DNA from: JAQVWU01 sp964628455
GTDB lineage: Bacteria; Bacillota; Clostridia; Oscillospirales; CAG-272
Reading direction: 5' to 3'
DNA: 16,318 bases
Assembly (NCBI GenBank): GCA_964628455.1
Contig: CAZVPD010000087.1
Coordinates: 1-16,318 of the forward strand
Shown: positions 1 to 6,987 of the stretch, one piece after another
How the letters are laid out: every line of letters starts with the position of its first letter
Position numbering within the stretch: the first letter of the stretch is position 1
The notes under the pieces: model-generated
Databases searched by the model: none
What the model was told of the DNA's origin: nothing
What the model saw: only the letters and a program-made list of their open reading frames with translations
Translations under genes and position numbers: made by a program

Positions 1-800
1 CCCCCCGCTATCATCAGCCCGTAATAATTGATCTCATGCGTAGCAAGACCGTACCGGTCGCTTTCTGCGGTCATTTTTCCGTCACCGTTCAAATCCTTTG
101 TGGCGACCGTCATCATTTCGTGGGATTTATCAAAAGTCCATTTCCCGTCTCTTACAAGCCGATACGGGTCTTCAAGCGAATAATCACCGATCAGTTTTTT
201 GTTGAACATATAACACCATATCGCTTCGTTTTTACCCAGCGATATATCCGAAACACCATAATAAAGCTTGCCCGCTATGGTAAAATAATCGTTTGCATTC
301 TGATCCCAGGCCGGATTTGTCATGTCGAGTGAGGGGATTTTTTTCAGATTGATAAACATATCTTCCGCGGCAAGCGTCGCGCTCTCGTTCATATTCGGCA
401 TAACAAAATCATATTGATCATCATCAGCCAGTATCAGCGAACGTATGGTTGTACCTACGGTATCCACATGTTCCACCTCGAAATTTATTTTCAGCTGAGA
501 TTCGAGTTTTAAATTGCGGTTATAAACGGCGTCATTGATCACTTCGCCGTTTAATTCTTCATAACTGATTTCGGTCAGCTGCCACCATGAGCTTTTACGC
601 GCCAGAGCACGCACGGTTATGTTTTCGAGGTTTACTTCGGGCAGCGTATCCAGTATCGATGTCGTTTCCGCCGCCGTTGTTTCAGCCGCCGTGTCGGACA
701 CCGGCCCGGTTTCAGCGGGTTTTCCGCACGCGGTTATGAGGGTTAAAACGAAAACAAAGATGAGTATGAGAGATAATGGTCTTTTCCCGAAATGAAACAT
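1..800 (-). CDS. Extracellular solute-binding lipoprotein of a sugar ABC transporter (3' part missing)
   Basis: Reading leftwards from ATG at 798-800, 266 codons are open to the window edge, so the C-terminal part (usually another 200 or so residues) lies outside. The start has a strong AGGAGGGA site at 806-813. Residues 1-25 form a lipoprotein signal: basic start, hydrophobic core, lipobox ITAC with Cys25. An Ala/Thr/Glu-rich linker follows to about residue 50. Then comes a substrate-binding fold of the carbohydrate-uptake type (SBP_bac_1/8-like), with a D-L-N-G-D-G-K loop at 236-242. It is a paralogue of the protein at 3408-4913: both have Cys25, a GE-x-IND-x-x-Y-x-RN stretch after the linker, and the DxNGDGK loop at the same relative place. 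It lies 87 nt downstream of a URO-D family gene and is probably co-transcribed with it. No permease or ATPase gene is visible, so it is either an orphan receptor or its partners lie beyond the edge. The substrate is unknown. Confidence 0.85.
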   Translation of the reverse strand, partial: MFHFGKRPLSLILIFVFVLTLITACGKPAETGPVSDTAAETTAAETTSILDTLPEVNLENITVRALARKSSWWQLTEISYEELNGEVINDAVYNRNLKLESQLKINFEVEHVDTVGTTIRSLILADDDQYDFVMPNMNESATLAAEDMFINLKKIPSLDMTNPAWDQNANDYFTIAGKLYYGVSDISLGKNEAIWCYMFNKKLIGDYSLEDPYRLVRDGKWTFDKSHEMMTVATKDLNGDGKMTAESDRYGLATHEINYYGLMIAG

Positions 801-887
801 AGCGATCCCTCCTGTATTTCGTTATGAATAAAATTTTATGCCGAGATAATCCGCCCTGCTGTACTGAATATCCGGTATCTCCGTAAA

Positions 888-2009
888 TTATTTCATCCCG
901 AACAAATCCTCTTTAAGGTCGAGATAATATAAATAATCCTCTTCGGGGACATTCGGCGGGCAGCGGTGGTCGCAGAAAGGTATATATCCCCCGCGTTTTA
1001 CAAGCGGTATCAATGTTTCCATATAGGCGTCGATTGCGCCTCTTCCGGCTCCCAGCGCCATTTTATCGACACCCCCCATGATCCGCAGTTCCGTGCCGTA
1101 AGTATTAAACAGTTCCGACGGATGCGCGCAGCTGTTCACCTCAAACGGAAACAGGCAGTTGATCCCGCCTTCCATAAAGCAGGGCATGATCGGCCGCACA
1201 TCCCCGTCGCAATCCGTATACCAAATATCGATCCCGAAATTATCGAGTTTTCTGCGGATCCGCTTGTATCTCGGCGTCACAATGTCGCGGAAAAACGGCA
1301 CCGAGACGATCGGTCCGTTTTTAAAACAGATATCCTCCCAGCCGGAAGCGCCGTCATAAGTTCCCAGAGGGAGCGCCCGGTCGAGAAAGTTTTCAACCAG
1401 TCTGCAAACCGTCTCAACCATATCGTCCACCATCTCGGGATAATCGTAGCAGGCATAGCATAAGCCTTCGAAGGTCAGCATATCGCGAATTTTGCCTATC
1501 ATCGAACCGCAGCCGATCATAAGCGGATAATCACGGTCATCCCGCGCGATATGGCGAAAATGCTCTGAATTTATGATCCGCGCCGGATCATCTGTGCCGA
1601 AGCGTTCTTTTTTTACCTTCATCCAGTCATCCGGTGTGACAACAGAGGATTTCAGGTAATGCGGAATACTGCTTCCTCCTGATTTAGGAACCTCCGCAAG
1701 CAGTCCGTCTCCGTTTTGCACGATACGGTAATGTTCCGATTCGCTTACCGTGACCGACGGGAAAGAGGGATGCATCCAGATGTTTCCGCCGCAGCCGGCC
1801 AATGTGTCAAAACCGAAAAACACATCGGCTTCCCCGTTATGTTTTATATGATTGTCACGGAAAATGCTCCATTGGGTAAAGTTTTCCTCCCAGTAACCGA
1901 ACTCCATATTGAATGAACGGTCGATTTCTTTATAATGCATCTGATTGTTAAAACGCTCCCGGTCGGTCATTTCGCTTTTCCATTTTTTTCTGATCTGTAC
2001 AACAGGCAT
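888..2009 (-). CDS. URO-D (uroporphyrinogen decarboxylase) superfamily protein, not a haem enzyme
   Basis: A 373-residue TIM-barrel protein of the broad uroporphyrinogen decarboxylase/corrinoid methyltransferase superfamily. Family marks I can see are the N-terminal RERFNNQMHYKEIDR segment, GWEDICFKNGP at about 224-233, TDCDGD at 265-270, FPFEV at 287-291, GGVDK at 312-316 and the C-terminal CDHRCPPNVP at 346-355. Relatives of this subgroup usually carry non-Cys residues where this protein has Cys267, Cys346 and Cys350, so a metal site is possible. It lacks the HxC zinc motif seen in the neighbouring URO-D protein. The start at 2009 has AGAGG about 8 nt upstream. An internal Met14 (1970) also fits the family's usual start but has a poorer site. 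Such genes are abundant in carbohydrate-rich Clostridia loci and have no settled function; true haem synthesis is unlikely because no other haem gene is near. It is divergent from a second URO-D gene and upstream of a solute-binding lipoprotein. Confidence 0.85.
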   Translation of the reverse strand: MPVVQIRKKWKSEMTDRERFNNQMHYKEIDRSFNMEFGYWEENFTQWSIFRDNHIKHNGEADVFFGFDTLAGCGGNIWMHPSFPSVTVSESEHYRIVQNGDGLLAEVPKSGGSSIPHYLKSSVVTPDDWMKVKKERFGTDDPARIINSEHFRHIARDDRDYPLMIGCGSMIGKIRDMLTFEGLCYACYDYPEMVDDMVETVCRLVENFLDRALPLGTYDGASGWEDICFKNGPIVSVPFFRDIVTPRYKRIRRKLDNFGIDIWYTDCDGDVRPIMPCFMEGGINCLFPFEVNSCAHPSELFNTYGTELRIMGGVDKMALGAGRGAIDAYMETLIPLVKRGGYIPFCDHRCPPNVPEEDYLYYLDLKEDLFGMK

Positions 2010-2131
2010 GATAAAAACCTCTTTCTTTCTGTTTGGTATATTCAGACAAATCCGAAAGACAACATACCGGACTTGTTCATCCGAAATTAAAGAAGGCTTA
2101 ACAGTAAAACACTCATGTTTTTAATTTAATG

Positions 2132-2160
2132 TTGACAAATCCCTGATTTCATTATATAGT
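2132..2160 (+). promoter_or_regulatory. Sigma-A type promoter for the rightward URO-D unit
   Basis: TTGACA at 2132-2137, a spacer of exactly 17 nt, then TATAGT at 2155-2160. That is a perfect -35 and a 5/6 -10. It would start RNA near 2167 and give a leader of about 145 nt before the ATG at 2312. It is the best promoter match in the window. Confidence 0.75.
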
Positions 2161-2180
2161 AAAATCAGCCGATCGGACAA
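2151..2180 (-). promoter_or_regulatory. Sigma-A type promoter for the leftward URO-D unit, overlapping the rightward one
   Basis: On the minus strand, TTGTCC (2175-2180), an 18-nt spacer and a perfect TATAAT (2151-2156). The -10 shares bases 2155-2156 with the rightward -10. The palindrome CCGATCGG overlaps the inner end of the -35 and the spacer. Leader to the ATG at 2009 is about 135 nt. The -35 is only 4/6, so confidence is moderate. Confidence 0.55.
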
Positions 2181-2311
2181 TTGTTTTAATTTGACTTTTA
2201 CAAAGTCTGTCTGATGCTGTTAAACATATAAATTTCAAACGCAGACCCTGCGACACTTCACCCGGTATTTCATGCGATAAATTTAATTATCATCGGCCGC
2301 ACGGAGGATTT

Positions 2312-3346
2312 ATGACTGCAAGAGAAATCGTAAAAAAACGTTTTAATCACGAACCCACAGAGATCACTCCATACAGCGTATCCTTCGAACCTCTGCTGTA
2401 TAAAAAACTGACCGATTATTACGGCGACGACAAATGGGAAACAAAGAAACTACGCCGTTTTACATGCTGTTATCTCAACGCAGACACCGTATTAATGGAA
2501 AAAATCGACCATAAATATTCAAGAGACGGTTACGGAGCCCTGTGGGATATGAGCAGGCTCCCCTGGCATCTTCAGGAAAATCCTCTGAAAGAACCGGTCA
2601 TCGATCTGTCGGTTTTCCCGAAACCGGATAAATTTGTTGCGAATATTCTTTCCCAAAAAGAAAATGCCGTCAAATTATATAAAGAGGACCGGGAGCACTA
2701 CCGGATCATCAATATGGGGTGGGGTATTTTCGAACATTCGTGGCGTATGCGCGGATTTGAAAATGCGCTGACCGACATGCTTGCGGAACCGGATTTTTAT
2801 GCTGAAATGACCCGGCTGATCACCGACATCTACATCGATATGCTTACCGCCTGTGAAGATGTTCCTGCGGACGCATACCTTTTCGGCGATGACTGGGGTG
2901 AACAGCGCGGGGTGATCATGGGTCCCGCGAGCTGGCGAAAATTTATCAAACCATGCTGGGCACGTATTTATAAGGAGGTTCACAGACAAAACAAGATCGC
3001 AATCCAGCATTCATGCGGGAGTATTGCCGATATCTACGCTGATCTTGCGGAAATCGGAATGGACTGCCATGAAAGCGTTCAGCCGGAAGCTTTTGGCATG
3101 GAACCTTCCGGACTGCAGAAAAAATGGGGCGACAGGATCTCTTTTTGGGGCTGCCTCGGAAATCAGAGCACATTGTATTCGGGTACTCCCGATAATATCA
3201 GAAACGAGATCCTCAGACTGGACGGCATCTTTAAAGAAAAAGGAGGCTATTTACTTGCCCCCGCAAAACCGCTGCCCGATGAAATGCCGGTTGAAAAAGC
3301 CGTTTCGGTGGTTGAAACTCTTTCGTGCCTGGCAAAACCGGTCTGA
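2312..3346 (+). CDS. URO-D superfamily protein with HxC motif (methyltransferase-like)
   Basis: A 344-residue TIM-barrel protein of the uroporphyrinogen decarboxylase/MtaA-like superfamily. It is only distantly similar to its divergent neighbour at 888-2009. Visible marks are FGDDWGEQRGVIMGP in the middle, H-S-C-G with His233 and Cys235, SVQPEAFG, then FWGCLGNQSTLYSGTP and a C-terminal LAPAKPLPDEMPVE. In corrinoid methyltransferases of the MtaA/MtbA group zinc is held by HxC plus a third Cys near the C-terminus. Here that region reads APAKPLP, without Cys, so a classic zinc-thiolate site is not complete. Start at 2312 has GGAGG 4 nt upstream and a strong promoter at 2132-2160. It is followed after 61 nt by a solute-binding lipoprotein gene, probably in one transcript. 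Substrate and reaction are unknown; haem synthesis is unlikely. Confidence 0.85.
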   Translation: MTAREIVKKRFNHEPTEITPYSVSFEPLLYKKLTDYYGDDKWETKKLRRFTCCYLNADTVLMEKIDHKYSRDGYGALWDMSRLPWHLQENPLKEPVIDLSVFPKPDKFVANILSQKENAVKLYKEDREHYRIINMGWGIFEHSWRMRGFENALTDMLAEPDFYAEMTRLITDIYIDMLTACEDVPADAYLFGDDWGEQRGVIMGPASWRKFIKPCWARIYKEVHRQNKIAIQHSCGSIADIYADLAEIGMDCHESVQPEAFGMEPSGLQKKWGDRISFWGCLGNQSTLYSGTPDNIRNEILRLDGIFKEKGGYLLAPAKPLPDEMPVEKAVSVVETLSCLAKPV

Positions 3347-3407
3347 AACAAAACAAACGATAAAATCAACCGTCCTATATTTGAAAAACCGAAAGGATGA
3401 ATCACAA

Positions 3408-4913
3408 ATGAAAACACAGATAAAATCAATCTCTGTATTTTTTGCCGTCCTGATCCTGTTTTCCAGCCTGTTCTTCTCCTGTTCCTCTCCCGATGAAGAA
3501 GAGACGACCGGCGAAACGGCGGACACGGCCGCGACCGTCGCCGAAGAGACGAAAACAAAAGCCGAAATAATCGGTGAATATCTCTCCTCCCTTCCGAATG
3601 AAAGTTATGACGGCAGAGAGATAAGTTTTCTTGTCGCTTCCGAAACGCTTTGGGGACACGAAATGATCGATGCGGATGAAATTTCCGGCGAACCGATCAA
3701 CGACGAAATATATGCGCGCAACAGAAGGGTCGAAGAACATTATTCCGTGATATTATCCTCGGTACAGGAAAATTTCACTTCGATAGCGCGAAAAATTTCT
3801 GTTCTTGTTCAGGCCGGAGACGACACTTTTGATGTCTATCTGCCGAGAATCAACTCCGGTATAGGCGCCGGTCAGTCGGGTTATCTCTTAAATGTTTTAA
3901 AACTGGAAACTATCGATACGGAGATGCCCTGGTGGGACAAACATATTACCGAAGATTTGTCGATAGACGGCAAGTGTTTCTTTCTGGCCGGAGATCTGCA
4001 TTTATATGCCAATGACGCCACACATATTATTTTATTCAATAAAAACAATGCCGCAGACTATAATCTGGAGGACGCCTACGGACTTGTCGGCAGCGGAAAA
4101 TGGACTTTGGCAAAGTTGGAGGAAATGTCCCGTGCGGTCATTACCGACATCAACGGAGACGGGAAATATCTGTGGGGCGACCGCTTCGGCATACAATGCG
4201 CCGATTACGGGATCCCCGCTCTCCTTTCGGCAGCCGACTCTCCCGCTTTCATAAAAAAAGATGAAGAGACCATTGAAATAAATGTCAATTCCCAGCGATT
4301 CACGGAAGTATTTACCATTATAAACCGAATCATGAATGAAGATAACATCACGCTGAATATGCAGGACTCCGCGAAATTCAAAATTCCGTCGGGAAGTTTT
4401 TCTCATGAGTGGTTGGAAGCAATGCAGGGTAACCAGTGCCTTTTCATGATCGGAGTTCTGGATTATATGGACATGTTCTATGAAGTCGAAAGCGATTTCG
4501 GAATCATTCCCATTCCGAAATACGATGAGGCTCAGACAGATTACATTGCTCCCGTTATGGCCGATGCCATGGTTCTCTGCGTGCCCATCTGTACGGAGTC
4601 TCCCGATATGGTTTCCCTGATACTCGAAGCGCTGGCTGTCGAATCATCGGACGCTTTAAAAAGCGCTTATTATGAAATAACGCTCCAGAGAAAGCGTTCC
4701 AGAGATACGGAATCGGCCGGAATGCTTGATATTATTTTCACATCCAGATCATACCCCCTCGAAAGGATCTACAACTGGGGCGGTTTATCGGATTCCCTTA
4801 TCAGCGCTGTCAAGAAAAACAACAACGATCTGGGTTCCCTTCTGGCGAAAAAAGAAAGCGCGGCTTTAACTGCCATCGAAGAAACGATCGAAAGTTACAA
4901 ACTGATCGAATAA
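3408..4913 (+). CDS. Extracellular solute-binding lipoprotein, paralogue of the one at 1-800
   Basis: 501 residues. The open frame runs back to 3024 inside the preceding gene, but ATG at 3408 is the credible start. AAAGGA at 3392-3397 precedes it, and the protein then begins with a lipoprotein signal: MKTQIK, a hydrophobic core, and FFSC with Cys25. The lipobox is weaker than usual, with Phe at -2 and -3. An acidic Thr/Glu linker follows to about residue 55, then a carbohydrate-type substrate-binding fold with WWDKHI at about 175-180, an FNK element near 210 and D-I-N-G-D-G-K at 247-253. The length is normal for sugar ABC receptors. It would sit on the outer face of the membrane and deliver an oligosaccharide to an ABC permease not encoded here. 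It is downstream of the URO-D gene at 2312-3346 by 61 nt, mirroring the left-hand pair. A hairpin follows at 4923-4940. Confidence 0.88.
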   Translation: MKTQIKSISVFFAVLILFSSLFFSCSSPDEEETTGETADTAATVAEETKTKAEIIGEYLSSLPNESYDGREISFLVASETLWGHEMIDADEISGEPINDEIYARNRRVEEHYSVILSSVQENFTSIARKISVLVQAGDDTFDVYLPRINSGIGAGQSGYLLNVLKLETIDTEMPWWDKHITEDLSIDGKCFFLAGDLHLYANDATHIILFNKNNAADYNLEDAYGLVGSGKWTLAKLEEMSRAVITDINGDGKYLWGDRFGIQCADYGIPALLSAADSPAFIKKDEETIEINVNSQRFTEVFTIINRIMNEDNITLNMQDSAKFKIPSGSFSHEWLEAMQGNQCLFMIGVLDYMDMFYEVESDFGIIPIPKYDEAQTDYIAPVMADAMVLCVPICTESPDMVSLILEALAVESSDALKSAYYEITLQRKRSRDTESAGMLDIIFTSRSYPLERIYNWGGLSDSLISAVKKNNNDLGSLLAKKESAALTAIEETIESYKLIE

Positions 4914-4922
4914 GAACAGATC

Positions 4923-4940
4923 AAGCCGGAATACCGGCTT
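4923..4940 (+). terminator. Perfect hairpin after the solute-binding protein gene
   Basis: AAGCCGG - AATA - CCGGCTT: a 7-bp GC-rich stem with a 4-nt loop, beginning 10 nt after the stop codon at 4913. No T-run follows, so it is not a textbook intrinsic terminator. It could protect the mRNA 3' end or act with the convergent transcript. The rest of 4941-5028 shows nothing further that I can name. Confidence 0.45.
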
Positions 4941-5028
4941 AAGGCAGCTTCCGGCCTGCTTTATCGGCAGTATCCGAAGATAACATTGTATCCGCTTAAA
5001 CTTTTCGTGCAGGCCACAGGCACCGCGC

Positions 5029-5715
5029 TTACAGTTCAAGCTGCAAATCGTCGTACGCAACTTCGATACCGGACTTTTTCATCCTGTCGGCGAGTTCGGC
5101 GTGACTTGTATGAAGGGTGCGGGCCATATGGCTGATCATAAAACGCCCGGAACATTTTCCGAGAGTAAGCTTCATTTCTTCAACCATGCGAAGGTTGTTG
5201 TGTTCGAATATCCTGTAATCACCCTCCGCGTCTCCGATGGTCGCGTCAAAGATCATAAGGTCGAAATGAAGCGTGATGAGATACCGGTATGCCGGATATA
5301 AAAGCCATGCTCCGTCCAGCCCGTAAAATATACGTCGGCCTTCGGACTCAATCACAAAGCAGCAGGGGTTCTCCGAAGTCGCGTGATTTGCGGGTAGCGC
5401 GGTTATTTTATAAGGACCGCATTGTCTTTCGTCAAACGCTGAAAACGGTACAAATACAGCGCCCCGGCTTTCGAGTTTTTTTAAGGTATCGGAACAAAAA
5501 TGATCTGCGTGCAGGTGGGTGTTGATCACAGTCTGTATTTTTTCGAATAAAAAAGGATAACGGTAAGTTTCGGCGAATTCAAAAACGCACGGACCCGGAT
5601 CTATAAGCAGACGGCCGTCGATCAGCAGTGATGAAAATCGCCTGTAATTTATATCCCGCACCGGCTGCGCAATATCCCAGTCCGCCGCGCCGGTTCCCAG
5701 AAAATGCAGTTTCAT
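5029..5715 (-). CDS. Metallo-beta-lactamase-fold hydrolase (PhnP / RNase Z-like group)
   Basis: 228 residues, a single MBL domain. It begins MKLHFLGTGAADW, typical of the RNase Z/PhnP branch. The two-metal motif T-H-L-H-A-D-H has His67, His69, Asp71 and His72. A later His (ALPANHAT), an Asp (GLDGAW) and ISHMARTLH supply the remaining ligands. These enzymes cut phosphodiesters; the PhnP branch acts on cyclic phosphoribose compounds, but no phn genes are here, so the substrate is open. It follows the SGNH hydrolase gene with one base between stop (5717-5719) and ATG (5713-5715). GGAG at 5725-5728 lies inside the upstream gene, so translation is probably coupled. No signal peptide, so cytoplasmic. 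It is convergent with the binding-protein gene ending at 4913. Confidence 0.85.
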   Translation of the reverse strand: MKLHFLGTGAADWDIAQPVRDINYRRFSSLLIDGRLLIDPGPCVFEFAETYRYPFLFEKIQTVINTHLHADHFCSDTLKKLESRGAVFVPFSAFDERQCGPYKITALPANHATSENPCCFVIESEGRRIFYGLDGAWLLYPAYRYLITLHFDLMIFDATIGDAEGDYRIFEHNNLRMVEEMKLTLGKCSGRFMISHMARTLHTSHAELADRMKKSGIEVAYDDLQLEL

Positions 5716-5716
5716 T

Positions 5717-6769
5717 TCAGAATTCTCCGGCTATAACGGTCAGAAGGGTTTGCGCGTAAACCCGTGCAAGAAAATCATTCGGATGATTGATATTGTTCCC
5801 TGTCATATCGTAATAGCGTTTCTTTTCCATCAATGCGGCATGCATGGAAGTGACGCGCGCCGTTTCGGCTGTATTTCCGAATTCATCGCTCAGTTCGACA
5901 AGCAGCTCTTCGTGTCTGTCATGGTCACGGACAAATTGATTGGCAAGCGGATTCGGAAGAGTTGTCGAAACAAAAACAAACTCACAGGCGGGATTCAGCA
6001 CGGATATCTGTTCCGCAATTTTACGGCAGTTGTCACGGAAGACGAACTTATCCACACCGCCGGACGCGTCGTTCATCCCGAAAGCGATGACAAACAGATC
6101 GGGTATATCGTTTTCGAAAAACTCCGCTGCGTTCTCGTTGCCCCAACCCGAAGTTGTCCCACCCACGGCACGGTTTACGTATTTTATATCACAGCCCGAA
6201 CTTTCACGAAGACGTTCACATATCATTTCGGGCCATATCGGAGCATAAGGTTCGGCGTTAACGAAACCGGAGGAATTTGCTCCGACCGTAATGCTGTCCC
6301 CGAGAAAACCGAGAGTGAACGGTTTCTTTTCGGCGATCAGCCTGCGTGTATTCGGCAATTTATTCTGATCGTAAACGGGATAATAGCCTTTCCAGAAATC
6401 CGAATGCCGGTAACTGACCGCATACTGAGCATTGTGGAATTCCGCGCCCTCCGCGAATTTCAGATAACCTCCGCTCAGGCAGGTGAATCCCGACGCGTTG
6501 TATTTATTGGGGGAGAGCTGTGTCGGATTGTATTCCTCCCAGCGCATAATTTCTATGGCGGAGTTTTCGGGTATATACAAGACGGAACCGCGCAGTATAT
6601 AGTCTTTCCCTTCGGTATATGTGACGGTATGCGCCGCGTTTGTTACCCGAATAATTTCATCGGGCGTATATAAAAGCGGTATTCTCCTGTCCGCCAACGG
6701 CAGAAAGCTTTCATGGAGCACGGTGTTTCCCTTCCATATGGGCTGCGTATAGTCCAGGCAGTTATACAT
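5717..6769 (-). CDS. Two-domain SGNH/GDSL-family hydrolase, probable carbohydrate esterase
   Basis: 350 residues from ATG at 6767-6769. A longer start at 6805 adds 12 residues but has a poor ribosome site, whereas GAAGGGA (6780-6786) sits 10 nt before the shorter one. Residues 1-150 look beta-rich without a motif I can name. An SGNH domain follows: block I GFLGDSITVG with Ser159, block II VNRAVGGTTS, block III AFGMND at 229-234, and block V NNINHPND with His329. The residue three before that His is Asn326 where many SGNH enzymes have Asp, so catalysis may rely on a Ser-His dyad. An N-terminal beta domain plus dyad resembles CE2 acetyl-esterases, but this is a fold-level guess. There is no signal peptide, which suggests cytoplasmic deacylation of imported glycans. 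It leads an operon with the MBL hydrolase; promoter at 6838-6866. Confidence 0.83.
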   Translation of the reverse strand: MYNCLDYTQPIWKGNTVLHESFLPLADRRIPLLYTPDEIIRVTNAAHTVTYTEGKDYILRGSVLYIPENSAIEIMRWEEYNPTQLSPNKYNASGFTCLSGGYLKFAEGAEFHNAQYAVSYRHSDFWKGYYPVYDQNKLPNTRRLIAEKKPFTLGFLGDSITVGANSSGFVNAEPYAPIWPEMICERLRESSGCDIKYVNRAVGGTTSGWGNENAAEFFENDIPDLFVIAFGMNDASGGVDKFVFRDNCRKIAEQISVLNPACEFVFVSTTLPNPLANQFVRDHDRHEELLVELSDEFGNTAETARVTSMHAALMEKKRYYDMTGNNINHPNDFLARVYAQTLLTVIAGEF

Positions 6770-6779
6770 TTTTAATAGT

Positions 6780-6786
6780 TCCCTTC
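6780..6786 (-). promoter_or_regulatory. Ribosome binding site deciding the SGNH hydrolase start
   Basis: On the minus strand GAAGGGA lies 10 nt before ATG at 6767-6769. The upstream in-frame ATG at 6803-6805 has only a weak CGGAA nearby, so the shorter protein is preferred. Confidence 0.5.
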
Positions 6787-6837
6787 GTTTATAAAGATAT
6801 TTCATCGGTGTTTCCGAGATTTTTATAAATTAAATCA

Positions 6838-6866
6838 ATAATAACATCAAAAAAACCGTTTGTCAA
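6838..6866 (-). promoter_or_regulatory. Sigma-A type promoter for the SGNH hydrolase - MBL hydrolase operon
   Basis: On the minus strand TTGACA (6861-6866), a 17-nt spacer containing a run of seven T, then TATTAT (6838-6843). That is a perfect -35 and a 5/6 -10, with ideal spacing. The expected start is near 6831, about 60 nt before the preferred ATG at 6769 and upstream of the longer start too. Confidence 0.7.
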
Positions 6867-6978
6867 TAACTATGATGCGGATTGTATTCCGTGCAAGCGA
6901 TCATTTATCCCACCGAAGAAACCGCGCATTTTATTGATATCCCGTGATTTATATAAATATTTTAAATATTCTGCTTCC

Positions 6979-6983
6979 GGAGG
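6979..6983 (+). promoter_or_regulatory. Ribosome binding site deciding the FAD oxidoreductase start
   Basis: GGAGG ends 4 nt before the second of two tandem ATGs (6985 and 6988). The same GGAGG-plus-4 spacing is seen at the gene starting at 2312. It favours 6988 over 6985 and over the far upstream ATG at 6934, which has no site. Confidence 0.6.
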
Positions 6984-6987
6984 AATG

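Larger units (their letters stand above)
2010..2311. promoter_or_regulatory. Divergent control region between the two URO-D/binding-protein units
   Basis: This 302-bp AT-rich gap holds two overlapping promoters (listed separately) and several short perfect inverted repeats. CCGATCGG at 2169-2176 lies inside the leftward promoter spacer and just past the expected rightward transcription start. CGCAG-ACC-CTGCG lies at 2240-2252, and GATAA-N6-TTATC at 2276-2291. The last two fall in the rightward leader, about 145 nt long, and could form small RNA hairpins or operators. The rightward gene has GGAGG at 2303-2307, 4 nt before ATG. I see no coding capacity and no riboswitch I recognise. Confidence 0.6.

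Noticed and set aside
2191..2232. TTGACT at 2191 as a second rightward promoter
   Set aside because: The nearest TATAAA-like box is about 30 nt away, far beyond usable spacing.
3024..3407. 128-residue N-terminal extension of the second solute-binding protein
   Set aside because: It overlaps the URO-D gene in another frame and would bury the lipoprotein signal peptide inside the protein. ATG at 3408 has its own ribosome site.
5750..6673. 307-codon open frame on the plus strand opposite the SGNH hydrolase gene
   Set aside because: It is a shadow. The minus strand carries clear SGNH motifs, a promoter and a ribosome site, and the plus-strand product shows no recognisable domain.
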